From: Gavia stellata
Lineage: Eukaryota > Chordata > Aves > Gaviiformes > Gaviidae
Direction of reading: 5' to 3'
DNA length: 64,000 nt
Assembly: GCF_030936135.1 (NCBI RefSeq)
Contig: NC_082598.1
Location: 29,382,687-29,446,686 of the forward strand
The notes beneath the pieces are model-generated. The model was not told the origin of the DNA. It saw only the letters and a program-made list of their open reading frames with translations, and searched no databases. Below, piece by piece: positions 1 through 11,641 of this stretch. Both the position numbers and the translations under genes were made by a program. The number at the start of each line of letters is the position of its first letter. Positions within the stretch are counted from its first letter, which is position 1.

Positions 1-1982
1 CCAAAAAATATTGCAGAAGGCTGGACTCTTCATCAAGCCACCTCATTTTTTGGAACCCCACTTCTTTTACCAAGATACTTCCAGACACTGCCCTTCTTGG
101 CTGAGGCACATACTTGCTTCTTTAATCCCTTGAACAGGCACAGCTGAGAGCAGGTAAGCTCATTAGCCAAAGCTGAGGCTGAACACCTACCCCCCATGAG
201 GTGTGAGCTGGCCGATATTTGAGATCTGGTATTTTGATTAGTCATTTCCTAATTACAGGATTCTTCAGTGAAATTGGAGACATATTTCTAAGAACCTACT
301 GTTAAATAAACAAAAGGCACAAAATGAAATTAATTTTAGGATTAGATCTATCATTAGAGACTATTTTCCACAGCATATTAGGTTGGACAGGATTTTGCTA
401 TTGTTTTGAAACATGTGTGTGACTTTAGTTCTCTTGATAGGCTTTGTTAAAAAAATAAAAGAATGGGATAAAAAAATGGTAGCTTCCACAGGACCCAGGC
501 AGGCATCCAGATGGTTTTGGTTGGTTGTTTTGGGGGGTTTTTTTAACAAATGTGTTTTCAATAAGTGAAAATGAATGCTAGCTTGATTGACAGCATTTAA
601 TTATGCACCAATACTGTTCTGTTCAAAACAAAACCAAAAAACACAGTGCTTTGTAAAAGACTTACAATAGTTGAGATACCCAACAGGCTATGAATAGGTC
701 AGCATAGACATAGGCTGTGCCTAAGCTGTCCCAGTTGTCTCTGGTTAATTACCTTTGTAGAATAGCCAAATTACTCTTCTGAGCTATTCAGTAAGAAATT
801 AGGATCCTTTTTTCCAAGTATATTTCACAATGATAACTTATGCTCACCTCACTTTCAGAGAAAATTAACACGGCAAACCCCTCCCTGTGAAATCTGTCCA
901 GAAAGTAAGAACAGAATACAGCACCACACTTGCTAAGCAGAACACTGCAAGTCCATGAAACCTATGCTTTGCAAACCACAGTTTCCTGCTTGGGAGTTTG
1001 CAGGTGGAGCTTAAGATCTGGGTGTTGATCTTTAAAGCCCTGGCTAACTAAGGACTGATCAGTATAATAAATTATTGTTTTCTCTATGGAAAATTCCCAC
1101 ACCTATGTTTTTCAGAGGTATGCATGTGCTTGTTTCATTACAGCATAGATAGACATTGTCTGTAAAAGATCATCTGCATTAGCCAGAAATACTGCAGCCT
1201 AGATCTTCTGAATTTGATAGCACATTTGGCAAAGTATGTGTTGCAGAACACGATATACAACTTCCTGGTCCCTTTCTTTATTTTGAGAGGCTGCTACTGG
1301 ACTCTCCTGTCTGTATCACTGGAATTCGATTTTGAGCATCATATTTTTAAAATATTCAGTGGTGGCCTAATTCTGTTTCTACCATTAGAGTCCAGATGCT
1401 TCTGTTCACAGACAAGCCTAGCTATCTACATTAATAGAATTATTCTTTAGAGTCCCAGTTACAGTATTTGATTGTTGCGTGAACAAAGAAGAATGTTGAC
1501 AAACTTTCACAGCCTGAGCAATCAGAGGGCAAAAACCACGCTATTTTATTAACGTGTAAAAGGATTAGATTAATATACAGGTGTTTAAGAGCTTAACATA
1601 ACTATGATGAAGTTTTCTACAACTGTATGTCAGTTCAGGTTGCATTTAAATATTATGAACATGATGCTTGCAAGTTGCTTGCGCAAACTGTGATTTTTAA
1701 ATCATCGTACTTCAATTGCTCCTCCCAGAATAGAAAGTCCATTTATTTCTTTCACATAATTTCACTAATAAATACAGATAGTGTCCTTCAATGTTCTCTG
1801 TTATAGCTCATTGTTTAATTGCCTATGATGTTAGTTAGAGAGAAACTACAAGTTCCCCCATGAAAATTAGGACAAAATTATCTCAAATACCGTTAAACAA
1901 GCCGTAATGTTAAACTTTTTTCAACGATGGAAAATGCTCATGTTCTACTCCCTATGTGCAAATAATTTTTTATACCTTATAC

Positions 1983-2215
1983 TCATAGAAATAGTGGTTG
2001 AAGGAGTCCTCTGGAGGTCTCTAGCTAATTTTCTGCTCTAAGTGAGGTTGCCACCAGCATTTTGTCACCCATGACTGGCTGGGTCTTGGAAACACCCAAG
2101 GATAGGGATCCTACAGCCTCTGTGGACAACAGGTTCTACTGCTGCACTACCCATCCGATGAAAAAGCTTTGCCTAATTTCTAGTCTGAACTGCTGCTATT
2201 TTATTTCATTGAAAG
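1983..2215 (-). mobile_element. Ancient CR1-type LINE 3' end, antisense, degraded
   Basis: Read on the + strand this has the familiar antisense layout of an old CR1 3' region. It runs tcatagaaat...ggttgaagga, then a -tctctagctaa- segment, -tcttggaaacacccaaggat-, -cctctgtggacaacaggttc- and -taatttctagtctgaac-. Each block resembles the antisense consensus of reverse-transcriptase 3'-end and UTR sequence in order, with many substitutions. There is no open frame. Subfamily and exact limits need a repeat library. Confidence 0.65.
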
Positions 2216-4122
2216 GTATTGTTAGTATTTTTCAATTTATCACTCATAACAAAGGTGAGAAAGACAGATTTTGTGTGTGGATTAGTAGCTAAAGTAATCT
2301 TTAACTGCATTGGGCTATTTATGACTTTCTCGAATTCCCATCCCCAAAATGATTTCAAATCATGGCACTCATTATGTTGTTCCTGAATTTCACATGATTG
2401 TGAAAGATGTCAGTGGCTGTAAATCACTTTCTGTTGTATCAATACTTTAACCTTCCACTTTTTGGACAAGAGTTTAGATCTTACCATTTTATATTAATAA
2501 TGGCCCTATACCCACACCTGGCTGCACTCTATGTATTATAATCCGTAACAGTCCATGCAGAAGCATAAAGCAGATCAACTTTAATCAAAAATAAAATCAC
2601 ATGCTGCTACCAGATGTAAGGTGTACTTTCGGAAATAAAGTGATCAATCACAATATAGAACAAAACATGTATTAACATCATCTATTTGTTGAAATAACCA
2701 CACAAATAATTTTTAAATAGTTTCAGAGAAGCTGATGGGTCTGAAAAGAAAGTTAGTGGCTGCAATTCTAAGCCAATTATCTTAAGATACGCCTTGTTTC
2801 ATTGTTCCCATCCTTGAAAGCTTCATGCCAGGCTAAGCATATGTCTTCTTGCTTAGCCTCTTGGTCAGTTCATGGTTCAATTTTGACAACAAACATCGGT
2901 TTAAACTACAAGCAACAAAGTGTAAAAAACCATAATGGATGCATAAAAGGTGTAAAGCTGAAAAGATTTCTGTTCTTTAAAGTTTCAAAGGTACACCCAT
3001 CCGTAACTCCAGAAGCACACACACGTCATTTAAAGACTAAAACAAAGCTGACTTTGTTGTTATTTCTAAGGAGGGAATCTCCCACTCTAACGTAAACCAT
3101 GCTGATGAAAGGCCAAAGAGTAAAGATACATGGAATTGCAAGGGGGGTGTGATAGTTAATCATAGTACTCATTACCGTATTAATCCCAACAGATACTTGA
3201 GGTCTGTTAGATATCCTATACAGAACATTGTTTCATCAGACTGCATTTGGATAGATGATAATCTACAAACAAAATAGTTGCAATAAGGAGTCATGAATTT
3301 ATTAAAGGGAATTGAAATCACATGCTTAGCTAAAGGTATGAAAGTGTTAGCATCCTCATTACAATTCTCGCCCAAGTATTTGAAGTTATTGGCAAACTTA
3401 CAGTTACCCGAGAGCAACAACGCACCAGGTAATAAAAGCTAGTAAGCTTTTTCTTCATTATAAACATAAGTTGTAATGAAAAACCTCTCTATATTCTATA
3501 TAGAGAGTAATGACTTCTAAGAATCTTTTGGATTCCAGCTAATGCATCTTATATGTCAGAAACTTATTGTTTCCTTGACAAGCTATGTCCATGCACCCAT
3601 ATGAAACGGCAATGGTGGAATACGCAAACTGACGAAAACCAGGTTCCCGCTATCAAATTTAGTGAAAATTCACCATGTGTTTCTCTTGTAAGTCACTAAT
3701 TATGCCATGTCAACTGCAAATTTAATTTTAAATTTCTGCTAGACAAGAAAACCTGAATGACTTTAGTGATTGTTTTGACTAGTGAAAAAAATGCTTTTTT
3801 TAATGAGGACCACATTGCCAAAATTTTAGGGCAGCCTTTTTCACTTTGTTTCTTTAATTTTGCGAGAAAATGTAGGTATAGGTGAGATAAAGAAACAGAA
3901 GCTACTGCTGGAAGAGAAAACACTCTCAAGCATGAACTCAAGCACCAACAAAATTTATAGTTACCATATTAGTCTACTCATGCTTGCACTTACATGAAAA
4001 AACCACAGCTGAGTGGCTAAACTCCTGGCCTGGGATTTAGGAGACCACTGTTCATGTTCTTCTAGGCCAATGTGAAAAACCAAAACCATTTCCCCTTCAG
4101 AAGAAAATCATGTTTTAACAAC

Positions 4123-4147
4123 TTTTTTTTTTTTTTTTTTTTTTTTT
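4123..4147 (+). repeat. T25 homopolymer
   Basis: This is an uninterrupted run of 25 T. On the - strand it is A25. No recognisable retrocopy body lies next to it, so I treat it as a simple repeat. It is likely length-polymorphic. Confidence 0.9.
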
Positions 4148-5079
4148 GAGGACAAGAATACCCCTAAAGATCTACCATGGGTCTACTGCTGCTATTACTC
4201 CTTATATAATTGGGTCTATTCCGACTTGTATGAGTAATTAAACATAAATTGAGCTAGAGAACAAAGTGATTTATTAGATCACTGCTTGAGATACTGGGGA
4301 TTAAGGAGATGCAAGCCTTTGGTCTGACTTGGGATGCAGTTACTAAATATCTTAGCTTCAGCAGAAAAAATGTCTTTAGTATGAGCAGCACAAGGCAGGG
4401 AGAGAGAGACAGGGAATGTCTTGTTTCTGTGCCACATGTGACATATCCCGTCCAGCTATCCCCACAGTGGTTCTCATATTGCTCTTTTCTAGCAAACAGA
4501 AAGCTGGACTAGACTAGTTCTCTGTAGAGTCTAGTAGTGGCAGAACACCAAATGCAAAGTAAGAAATGCTGGGTAGAGACAGAGATTTAAAATTGCATAT
4601 AGTTAAATGACAATAGAGAGAATTAGGATAACCTCTAGGCTGAGCAGGGGACTGCAAATAAATGAATCACTCAGTTTCAAAGATGTGCATGAAATGTGAA
4701 AAGACCCAAGTGTCCTCTGCAAAATACGAGTATTTGTTATTTAGGAAAAGAGTAGAAGATACAAACAAACATACATACATAAATGCTATGCTTTTTCAAA
4801 CACTTAACAAGTCCTCTGATACAGTGACTCGCTTTTGCAGAGGCACTTTTCCACTTCATTCGTCCAAGCAACCGTTTAGGCCTCGGGATTTTTTCACCCT
4901 CCTGCGCACTTGTGCAAATGCAGGGAGGAGCTGAACAGGAACCGCATCCACGTTCACTTGGGATGCGTGTCTCTTCCTAGCACTCTGTCAAGTACATTCA
5001 GAATAACTCAGAGCTGGAAAAAATACGTGCCTTATTTGTATCCACCTTGCTTTTTACTCAGTTCTTTTCCTAATGAAAG

Positions 5080-5560
5080 GTCTAGAGGCCCAGTGCCCCT
5101 CCTGGACCCCCAGCAGGGCCTGCAGTTGTGCCGCCAGGCTGCTCCTCAGATGAAAGCCTCTGCAGACCACCTCTTCTACCACCAGTGCCGCCCCCCACTC
5201 GCACACGGGGGTACCTCCCTCTCCTCCTCCGCAGCTGCCACTTCCCGTCCTCCCAAAGCCGATGAGGCCTGTGCCTGTGCTCCCCACCCCGGGTGCCCCT
5301 TCCTCCCCGGCAGCGCCCTCGGCCCCGCTGCGGCCCCCCGCGGGGCGCGGGGCCGCCGGCAGCGGCAGCAGTGCCCTCTCGCGGCCGGAGCGCGGCACCC
5401 GGGGCGGCGGCGGAGGAGCGGCTGGAAAGAGGGGGCTGAAGCCGATGCTGCTCAGCGGCAATCACGAGCCGCGGGAACCGTTTCGGGCACCATAGAGGCC
5501 CGCTGCGGCTTCCGGGGCTGTGCTGAGGCTCGGGTCTTGCTCCCCTCCCAGCGTTGGGGC
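5080..5560. promoter_or_regulatory. Intragenic CpG island in CORIN intron 3
   Basis: This is a sharp GC-rich, CpG-dense island of about 0.5 kb in otherwise AT-rich intron. It is densest at 5310-5480, with runs such as ccccgcggggcgcggggccg. Frames are open on both strands across it (262 codons on +, 135 and 127 codons on -), but the protein sequences are low-complexity Ala/Gly/Pro/Arg and match nothing I recognise. I read these as GC-driven, not coding. The island may be an internal promoter, for a short CORIN isoform or a noncoding RNA, or the GC-rich 5' end of an unidentified retrocopy. No poly-A tail or target-site duplication is visible to support the retrocopy view. Confidence 0.55.
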
Positions 5561-6704
5561 CTGCTGGGGTGGGGGGGTGATGCCAAGCGCAGAAAGGTGT
5601 GGCAGAAGATCAAGCTCGGTCATGGTACTTTTCATGCTGGATCTGAACACTACCACAGCTCTCCGCTGAAACTTTGTGAATGGCAGAGGGGTTACTAGGC
5701 TGACTGCTAGGAGAGAAGTACGAGAGACGTGGCACAGGAAAAGAGGGGTATTAAATATAAATATGCATAAACGTCAGTGACTGGAAGAAACAAAATCAGA
5801 TACTAATACCTCTTGTCCCAGTGCGTATTCCATTAGTTTACAGGATGTTTTTCTAGGAAGAATGTCAACCCTCGCTCTCTCTTCTTCCTCTCTCCCCAAA
5901 TCAGCAGTATTACAAAACAGGGAGTCTGCTTCATTTGAAATGAAAACACCCTGCTCAACCATCTCATACACTTGAGGTCTCTCCTGGTCAGTCTCCCACT
6001 TCACTGCCTAACCGCAGCCTACTTTTGTTTCAAAGAGAAAAAAGACCCAATAAAATTGTACTGATATTTAACTTGGAAAAACATCCTTTATTCTTTAGGA
6101 TAATTACTGTGTAGTATATGGTTCTTCTTCTGTTAAGCACTGATTGACAGATGAACAGAGTATTACTGCACATGCTTCCAAATTCCATGAATATACACTA
6201 CTGAACCTATTGGTTCACGCAAGACTCCCCTCCTGATGTTTTTGCTACCAGAAAACTCTCCAATGAATCATCCTAGTGACTTAGGACCATGGCCCATGCC
6301 CTCAGAAAACATTTAAACATGAACTCACACAAACTCAAATACCTCAACAGGAAAAACTTATTCCTTCACATGCTTTCCAACAGAGAGTTAACACAGGATA
6401 CATTTAACTCAGATGCTGGCCTTTGGCAGGTGCCAGCATTATATGTTCAAGAAAAATTCTAAGCATTTAGGGCAAATATAAGGAACAACCACCTCGGAAT
6501 ATAACAACAACTTCTGGCAACCTCAAATCTTGAGCCTCCACAAGTCAGAGGTTGCAAATGGACTACTGTGTTTAAAAGCCCCCAACAGACCAACCCCTCA
6601 TGAAGTTCTCCAAGCATTTTCATGCTTCCTGGTTTTCTCATCATCCTGTGGCAATGAGTGCCATGTATGTCTCCTTTTTTTGTTTTAACTTACTGTCTGA
6701 TAGC

Positions 6705-6723
6705 AAAAAAAAAAAAAAAAAAA
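6705..6723 (+). repeat. A19 homopolymer
   Basis: This is a run of 19 A just upstream of the degraded CR1/L3 fragment. It is a simple repeat with no clear link to a retroposed gene. Confidence 0.85.
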
Positions 6724-6779
6724 GGCACCTACTGATGCAATGAAAAACAGTGAGTAACTGTTCCCTGTTCTATTTCTCC

Positions 6780-7760
6780 AGGACACTCGAAATGGTACGG
6801 CTATCTACCACAGCCACATACTTACTACTCAGCCAGCTGTTTTCCAGGAGGAAAACAGTGCCTTCCTCCTAATTTAGTGCCTCCTCACATCTAAGCCATT
6901 CCATGTCTCTACTGGTCTTGTTGCATGCTATTTGCCTTTTCCAATTCTACTATTATCTTTCTGAACTTATACACTAGTGTAATGAGATTTTCTGGTTTGT
7001 TCTTTATAGACTTCATGACAATACCTAACACCCTGTTTGCCTTCTTGACAATCATGGAGCCAGAATGCTGTCTGCAGCAAACTGTCAGGTCTTTTTTTTT
7101 TTTTGTGGCAAAGCTAGCTGAGAGTCCAGCATTGTATTACATAAAGTTAGGGTTGTTCCCCACTCTCCAGCATTCTTTTGCACCTATTGGCACAAAGTCA
7201 TCTAAACATTTTATCAGTCACTCTCTCCACTATGAGACCTTTATGTGATTCCCAGCTATTCATTTTAGACAGATAATTCTGTATTAGCAGAAATGTTGTT
7301 ACTTGACTAATCACTGCTTTCCCAGATCAGAAAACCCTGTAAGACTCCATCAGTAATCTTCTTCACTGTGGAGCCTAACCATTCATTCTTATTTTTCCTT
7401 CTGTCTTTTAATGAGCAATTAGTCTCTGAGAAGAGTCTCTTTAAGACTTCTCAGTGAAGTCTCTTGGTAACAGCATTTTGAAAAGCCAAGTATGTTGTAT
7501 TAAACAGCATTTTCACTGACTCCTTCAAAGAACTTTCTAATAGACTTTGAGGCATTACTTCCCCTTGTAAAATGAAAATAAACTTCTTCATCTCTTCCTT
7601 ATTATATCACGCATTTCCATTTACCCACTAATCTATTCTTTACTAGAATTTCTGCCAAAGAACTTCCTTCTGCTCCAAGGACTTTTTAAATAATTGATGT
7701 CATATGTGCCAAATTTCATTCCTCTCCAGTTAGTAACTCAGCAATGTCTGTCTTGTGTTA
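6780..7760 (-). mobile_element. Ancient CR1/L3-type LINE fragment, antisense, about 1 kb
   Basis: The + strand reads as the antisense of an old CR1/L3 reverse-transcriptase region. Successive recognisable blocks are ttttccaattctactattat, cctaacaccctgtttgcctt followed by cttgacaatcatgg, the gagagtccagcattgtatta segment, cattcattcttatttttcct followed by tctgtcttttaatgagcaat, and ctttctaatagactttgagg. They occur in the expected order but are heavily diverged and have no intact frame. Such old copies are shared across amniotes and are sometimes partly conserved. Limits are approximate. Confidence 0.8.
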
Positions 7761-10700
7761 TTTTAAAGTCTTGAGTGAATACCATATGATCACAATGTTT
7801 ATCATTTCTCTTATTAATGTGTTCTAACGTCTTTTATCGAAGCTGTGGTTCACCAGTAAAGCAAATCCAGTGCTAGGGATACTAACACCAGACCAAAAAC
7901 ATTACAGCCACGTGAATGCCAGTTCAAATGTGTTCAGAGAATCTTGTATGGTTTGTTTTGCACTGGCAGTCTCTATGTTGTATGACATATCGTTTGTCTT
8001 TTAGCACCCTGCATAAAACCAGCATAAAGTCCAAGTTATTCATGCTTGCTAAATCAACAGAAATGCATTCACCTGCCCACATTCGAACCAGATGAAACTT
8101 GTACTGATGGATGATCTGCTAGTGTGCATTGGTGATGATGGAACATCAGCCTCACACTTCATTTAGAGATTTATTTCCTTGTAAGGTATGCCTAAAAAGC
8201 TCAAACCTCCATTTTACATGGGTGCAAAAGTGATTACATAAATTCATGGGAGAATGCTCATCAGAACTCACTGCAGTTCTGTGGAATCTGCTACCATACA
8301 ATGTTGACATGCCTCTGTATACTAGCCCTAGTTTATTCTTCTTTAGGCATGTGCTAATGGTTGCAGTTGGATCCAGACACTAAGCAAGAGAGACTTAATT
8401 TGATCTACTACCACCATTCCCATGTGGTCGTTGTTTGTCCCAAAAAATCCTTTTTTCCACTCTCACTATTCCAAAACTTACTTATATCTCATCTCCCAAT
8501 TATTCCCCATCTCCCTCCATATCAGAATACATAAGAACTTCCTGTGGACACCAGACCATGTTCCCTGTTACCTTAGAGTTCTCTCCAAGAAGCAAAGCTT
8601 AGTGGGAAAGGAGAGATCAAAGAGACTGAGGACGAGTGTAAGGAGTTGATTTGCAAAGGCCAGGACAAGCGAGGTAGTGAGGAGCCCTGTGTACTCATCA
8701 AAATCCTCTGCTTTCTAGTCCTCCATGCCTTGGACAGCCATGGGAACACATAGTTATTCGGAGATGAAATTCTTCTGGATCCCCAAAATATAGATACATT
8801 TTTTATGTATCTACACACAGAATTAAGGCAACATCCACATAAATACAGATAAGCAAAGCACTTGAAAGTGGAATCAATGACTGACAGGTCATCGATTAGT
8901 AACATACTACCTCCTGATGTATCTGACAGGGGGCGAAAAGCCTAACTTGAAGTATCTGTTTGGGATGGGGTTTTTTTGTTGTTGTTTTCATTTTTTAGAG
9001 AAACCTGTGGTATTCCAAATTTGTCTTTGAAAATCTTTTGTCCTCTTCACTTTACACAGAAGAAACTACCTTACAGTAGAATCCCAAGTAGTCATGCCTA
9101 CTGAATATACACAGTCATACTGCTGTTGGAATGAACTGCACTTACCAGAATAGAGCGCATACTTACAAATTTCTTCATAGGCTACAAGTGCCTTTCTTTA
9201 TAATACCAAACCCCAAATATTTGAAAGTTTAGAAATCCAGACCTAAGGTTGTCCTGAGCCACTGTAGTGACTGTGTCAACATCTTAGGAGGGAAAGATAT
9301 CACCTCCCTTACACACACATACGCATATTATAACCATCTCAAAAGAGTTCATTCCAACATACAAGAAATGGGAAAAAAGTTTTATAGTTTCACCTGGAAT
9401 TTCAGGAAATACAGATATCGCAAATACAATGATTAGGCAGATGAATACAAACACAGAATCTTACACAATATATCTATACTGTATCTACCCAGTTACTAAG
9501 ACTGCAATGCAAAGACACCATCTTCTAGAATAGGAACAGTTAGACCCCACAACACATCAAAGAAGACCTACTTAAGAACACAGGCAGTATATTTTCCTAC
9601 AGCTTTGCTCAACATTAATCATCAGGCCACTAACTTTGAGGTGTCCTTTGCTACAGTAATTATGGAAAATCCTATGGGTTGGAAGTACCTGCAGTGTAGC
9701 ACACTATGCTTCTATGCTGTTCCTCTGCACAGTGATAACTATCCAAGTTAGCAAAAGAGGTAAATAAATGAATCACTAATAGGATACAAGTGTGCATTTA
9801 TATACATTTGTTCTGAGTTTGGGGGAGAAAATAAGAGATAAATCTGTTTAAGAAAAATCATTTAGCAGACAGAACCTACAGAAAGCCTGCACGATTCAAA
9901 TGGCCTGTGGAGTCACTACAGTCTAGGGAACAGAAGAAGATACTGACAAATCATTGATTCACAGTAAATTAGCTTTCAAAACAACTTATGAGTGAGAAAA
10001 TAAGCTATCACTGAAATGCCCTCAAAAGGAATCTCTTCTGTGTACCTGGTTTTAAAAAAAGAAAGTCTTATTCAAAGGTTTCTCCTACTTTTACTTCACT
10101 CCAGAAAGAACAAGAAAAAGACATAACAAAGCTGTTTCCCAACTTCTGTCTGCCTATTTGATGATGGAGGGGCGAGGACAAATTCCTGAAGGGAGAATGC
10201 TTAAAAAAACCAGCAGAGCAAAAAATTTCAGGTAACTAATATCAGCTCTTAAAACTTAACTGAGCACAGAATCCAACAGAGGAGTGACACACAGACCTGC
10301 TCCTCAAAATAACATGTAATTCAGTGGCCTTTCAGAAGTGATCACCACTGTCAGATACCATCTCTTCATTTTCATTTTATAGAAAATTCAAAAATACATT
10401 TAATAGAGTATGCCACTTTAAGGTCACTGACTACCTCCTTTCATCTATTTCACATCTCTCTATGACCTGGAATAAGTTTTGCCTTGTGCTCTGGTGGGAT
10501 CAAGAGCAAAGGAATGATATGCAGTTCAAGAGAAATATGGTACCTTAGTGTTTCAGTTGTTAGCAAAACAGTATCAGGGAACCTTTCACTACCACTGACA
10601 TGATGAATCAATAAAATTACGATGGCACTAATTTAATGCACCTACTTTCATCGTCAAACCAGAAAAATCCAAAACTTAACACAGTTAATTGTTATTATTC

Positions 10701-11188
10701 TCTCTAGACATTTTGATTATAGTCCTCAGAAATGTCACTGGAACTTCGTTGCTACATAGAGAAACTGCTTCAAATTAGAGAAGAATGTATCCATTAACAT
10801 AGAAAAAGTTGTAACTGTAATTACCTCCAAAGTTCAGGAAGGTACTTGCCACATATATAATTTTAAAGAAACAGAAAATTCAATCTACAAACTGAATACG
10901 GTCTGCAATAACTTTTTCAGCCTTGATAAACATGCACGATTATCACCAGTTGAAGAATGTACTGTAAGCATTCATACCTGAAAGAATTTACTGCATCTTC
11001 CTCAATGGGGTTGATCAAATGTTCTGATAAGAAACCAGTTGCTTGCAACATGGAACGTGCACAATGAAATAAATTATCAAAAGGGACACATTCCTCAGAC
11101 CTCATGGGAACACATCAGGAAGCGCGCCAACAGTATGTTCTGTACTATTTGAGTCAGAATTATGGAGCCAAATGAAATGTAAACTTAC

Positions 11189-11641
11189 TTTTTTTCTGAT
11201 CCATTTTTTGTGACACAGATGGACGGGTAGGACTTAATACTGGCAGAGTGGTCATCCTCCCTGTGTTGTTAAAGGATGCTTCTGTAGACCACAAAGTCGC
11301 CTCCTCTGCAGTGGCAAACAGCTGGGTGCTGTCTTCAGAGCCCTCTGCCAAAGCAGCATCATATGTAGGATGGTGATTGAGCACTGTGGCTTGAGTTGTG
11401 AGAGCAAATGAATTTTCCTGGAAAGTCTCTCTAAATATATTTGAGTTCTTGTTCATTTGGTCAACGTGGGACAAAGGCATGGTGGTCCAGGAAGAGGCCC
11501 GTGTGCTGAGATCCATTGTGGGATCAGCCTTGGAACTGTTTTCAACCATGTTTGACAAAAGAACATCAGATTTTTCAGTGTCACCGTTAACTGTGAGAAC
11601 CTCACTTCCATTTGAATAAAAGCATGTTTTTTCTAACACCC
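11189..11641 (-). CDS. CORIN: CORIN coding exon 3 (Ser/Thr-rich extracellular stalk)
   Basis: This 453-bp exon supplies two bases to complete the Gly codon left by exon 2, then 150 codons, and leaves one base for the next exon. The acceptor is CCAG and the donor GTAAGT. It begins VLEKTCFYSNGSEVLTVNG, matching the juxtamembrane start of the corin ectodomain (KSNGSE motif region in mammals). The remainder is low-complexity stalk rich in Ser, Thr, Asn and Pro. N-glycosylation sequons are present at NGS, NSS and NNT. The motif SSWTTMPLSHVDQ resembles the WTTD-DQ segment of the mammalian stalk. Mammalian corin has only about 65 residues between the membrane and the first frizzled domain, so the bird stalk is more than twice as long. 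No frizzled Cys pattern is present, so that domain starts in the next exon, beyond the left edge. Confidence 0.9.

Larger units (their letters stand above)
1..11188 (-). other. CORIN: CORIN intron 3 (partial)
   Basis: This is mostly AT-rich intronic DNA. I looked on the - strand for the Cys-spaced first frizzled domain exon and did not find it, so the intron extends beyond position 1. Contents are an old antisense CR1 tail (about 1983-2215), a 25-T run (4123-4147), a GC-rich CpG island (about 5080-5560), an A19 run (6705-6723) and a long degraded antisense CR1/L3 fragment (about 6780-7760). I see nothing supportable in the rest. Confidence 0.75.

Noticed and set aside
4123..4147. T25 run as the poly-A tail of a - strand processed pseudogene
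   Set aside because: No gene-like body is adjacent on either side and no target-site duplication could be found.
4910..5698. 262-codon + strand ORF across the intronic CpG island
   Set aside because: No recognisable domain, low-complexity Ala/Arg/Pro core, and competing frames on the - strand. I report the island, not a gene.
10917..11105. - strand ORF just downstream of CORIN exon 3 as a possible frizzled exon
   Set aside because: Cys spacing does not match a frizzled domain and the phase and splice sites do not fit. It is a chance ORF in intron 3.
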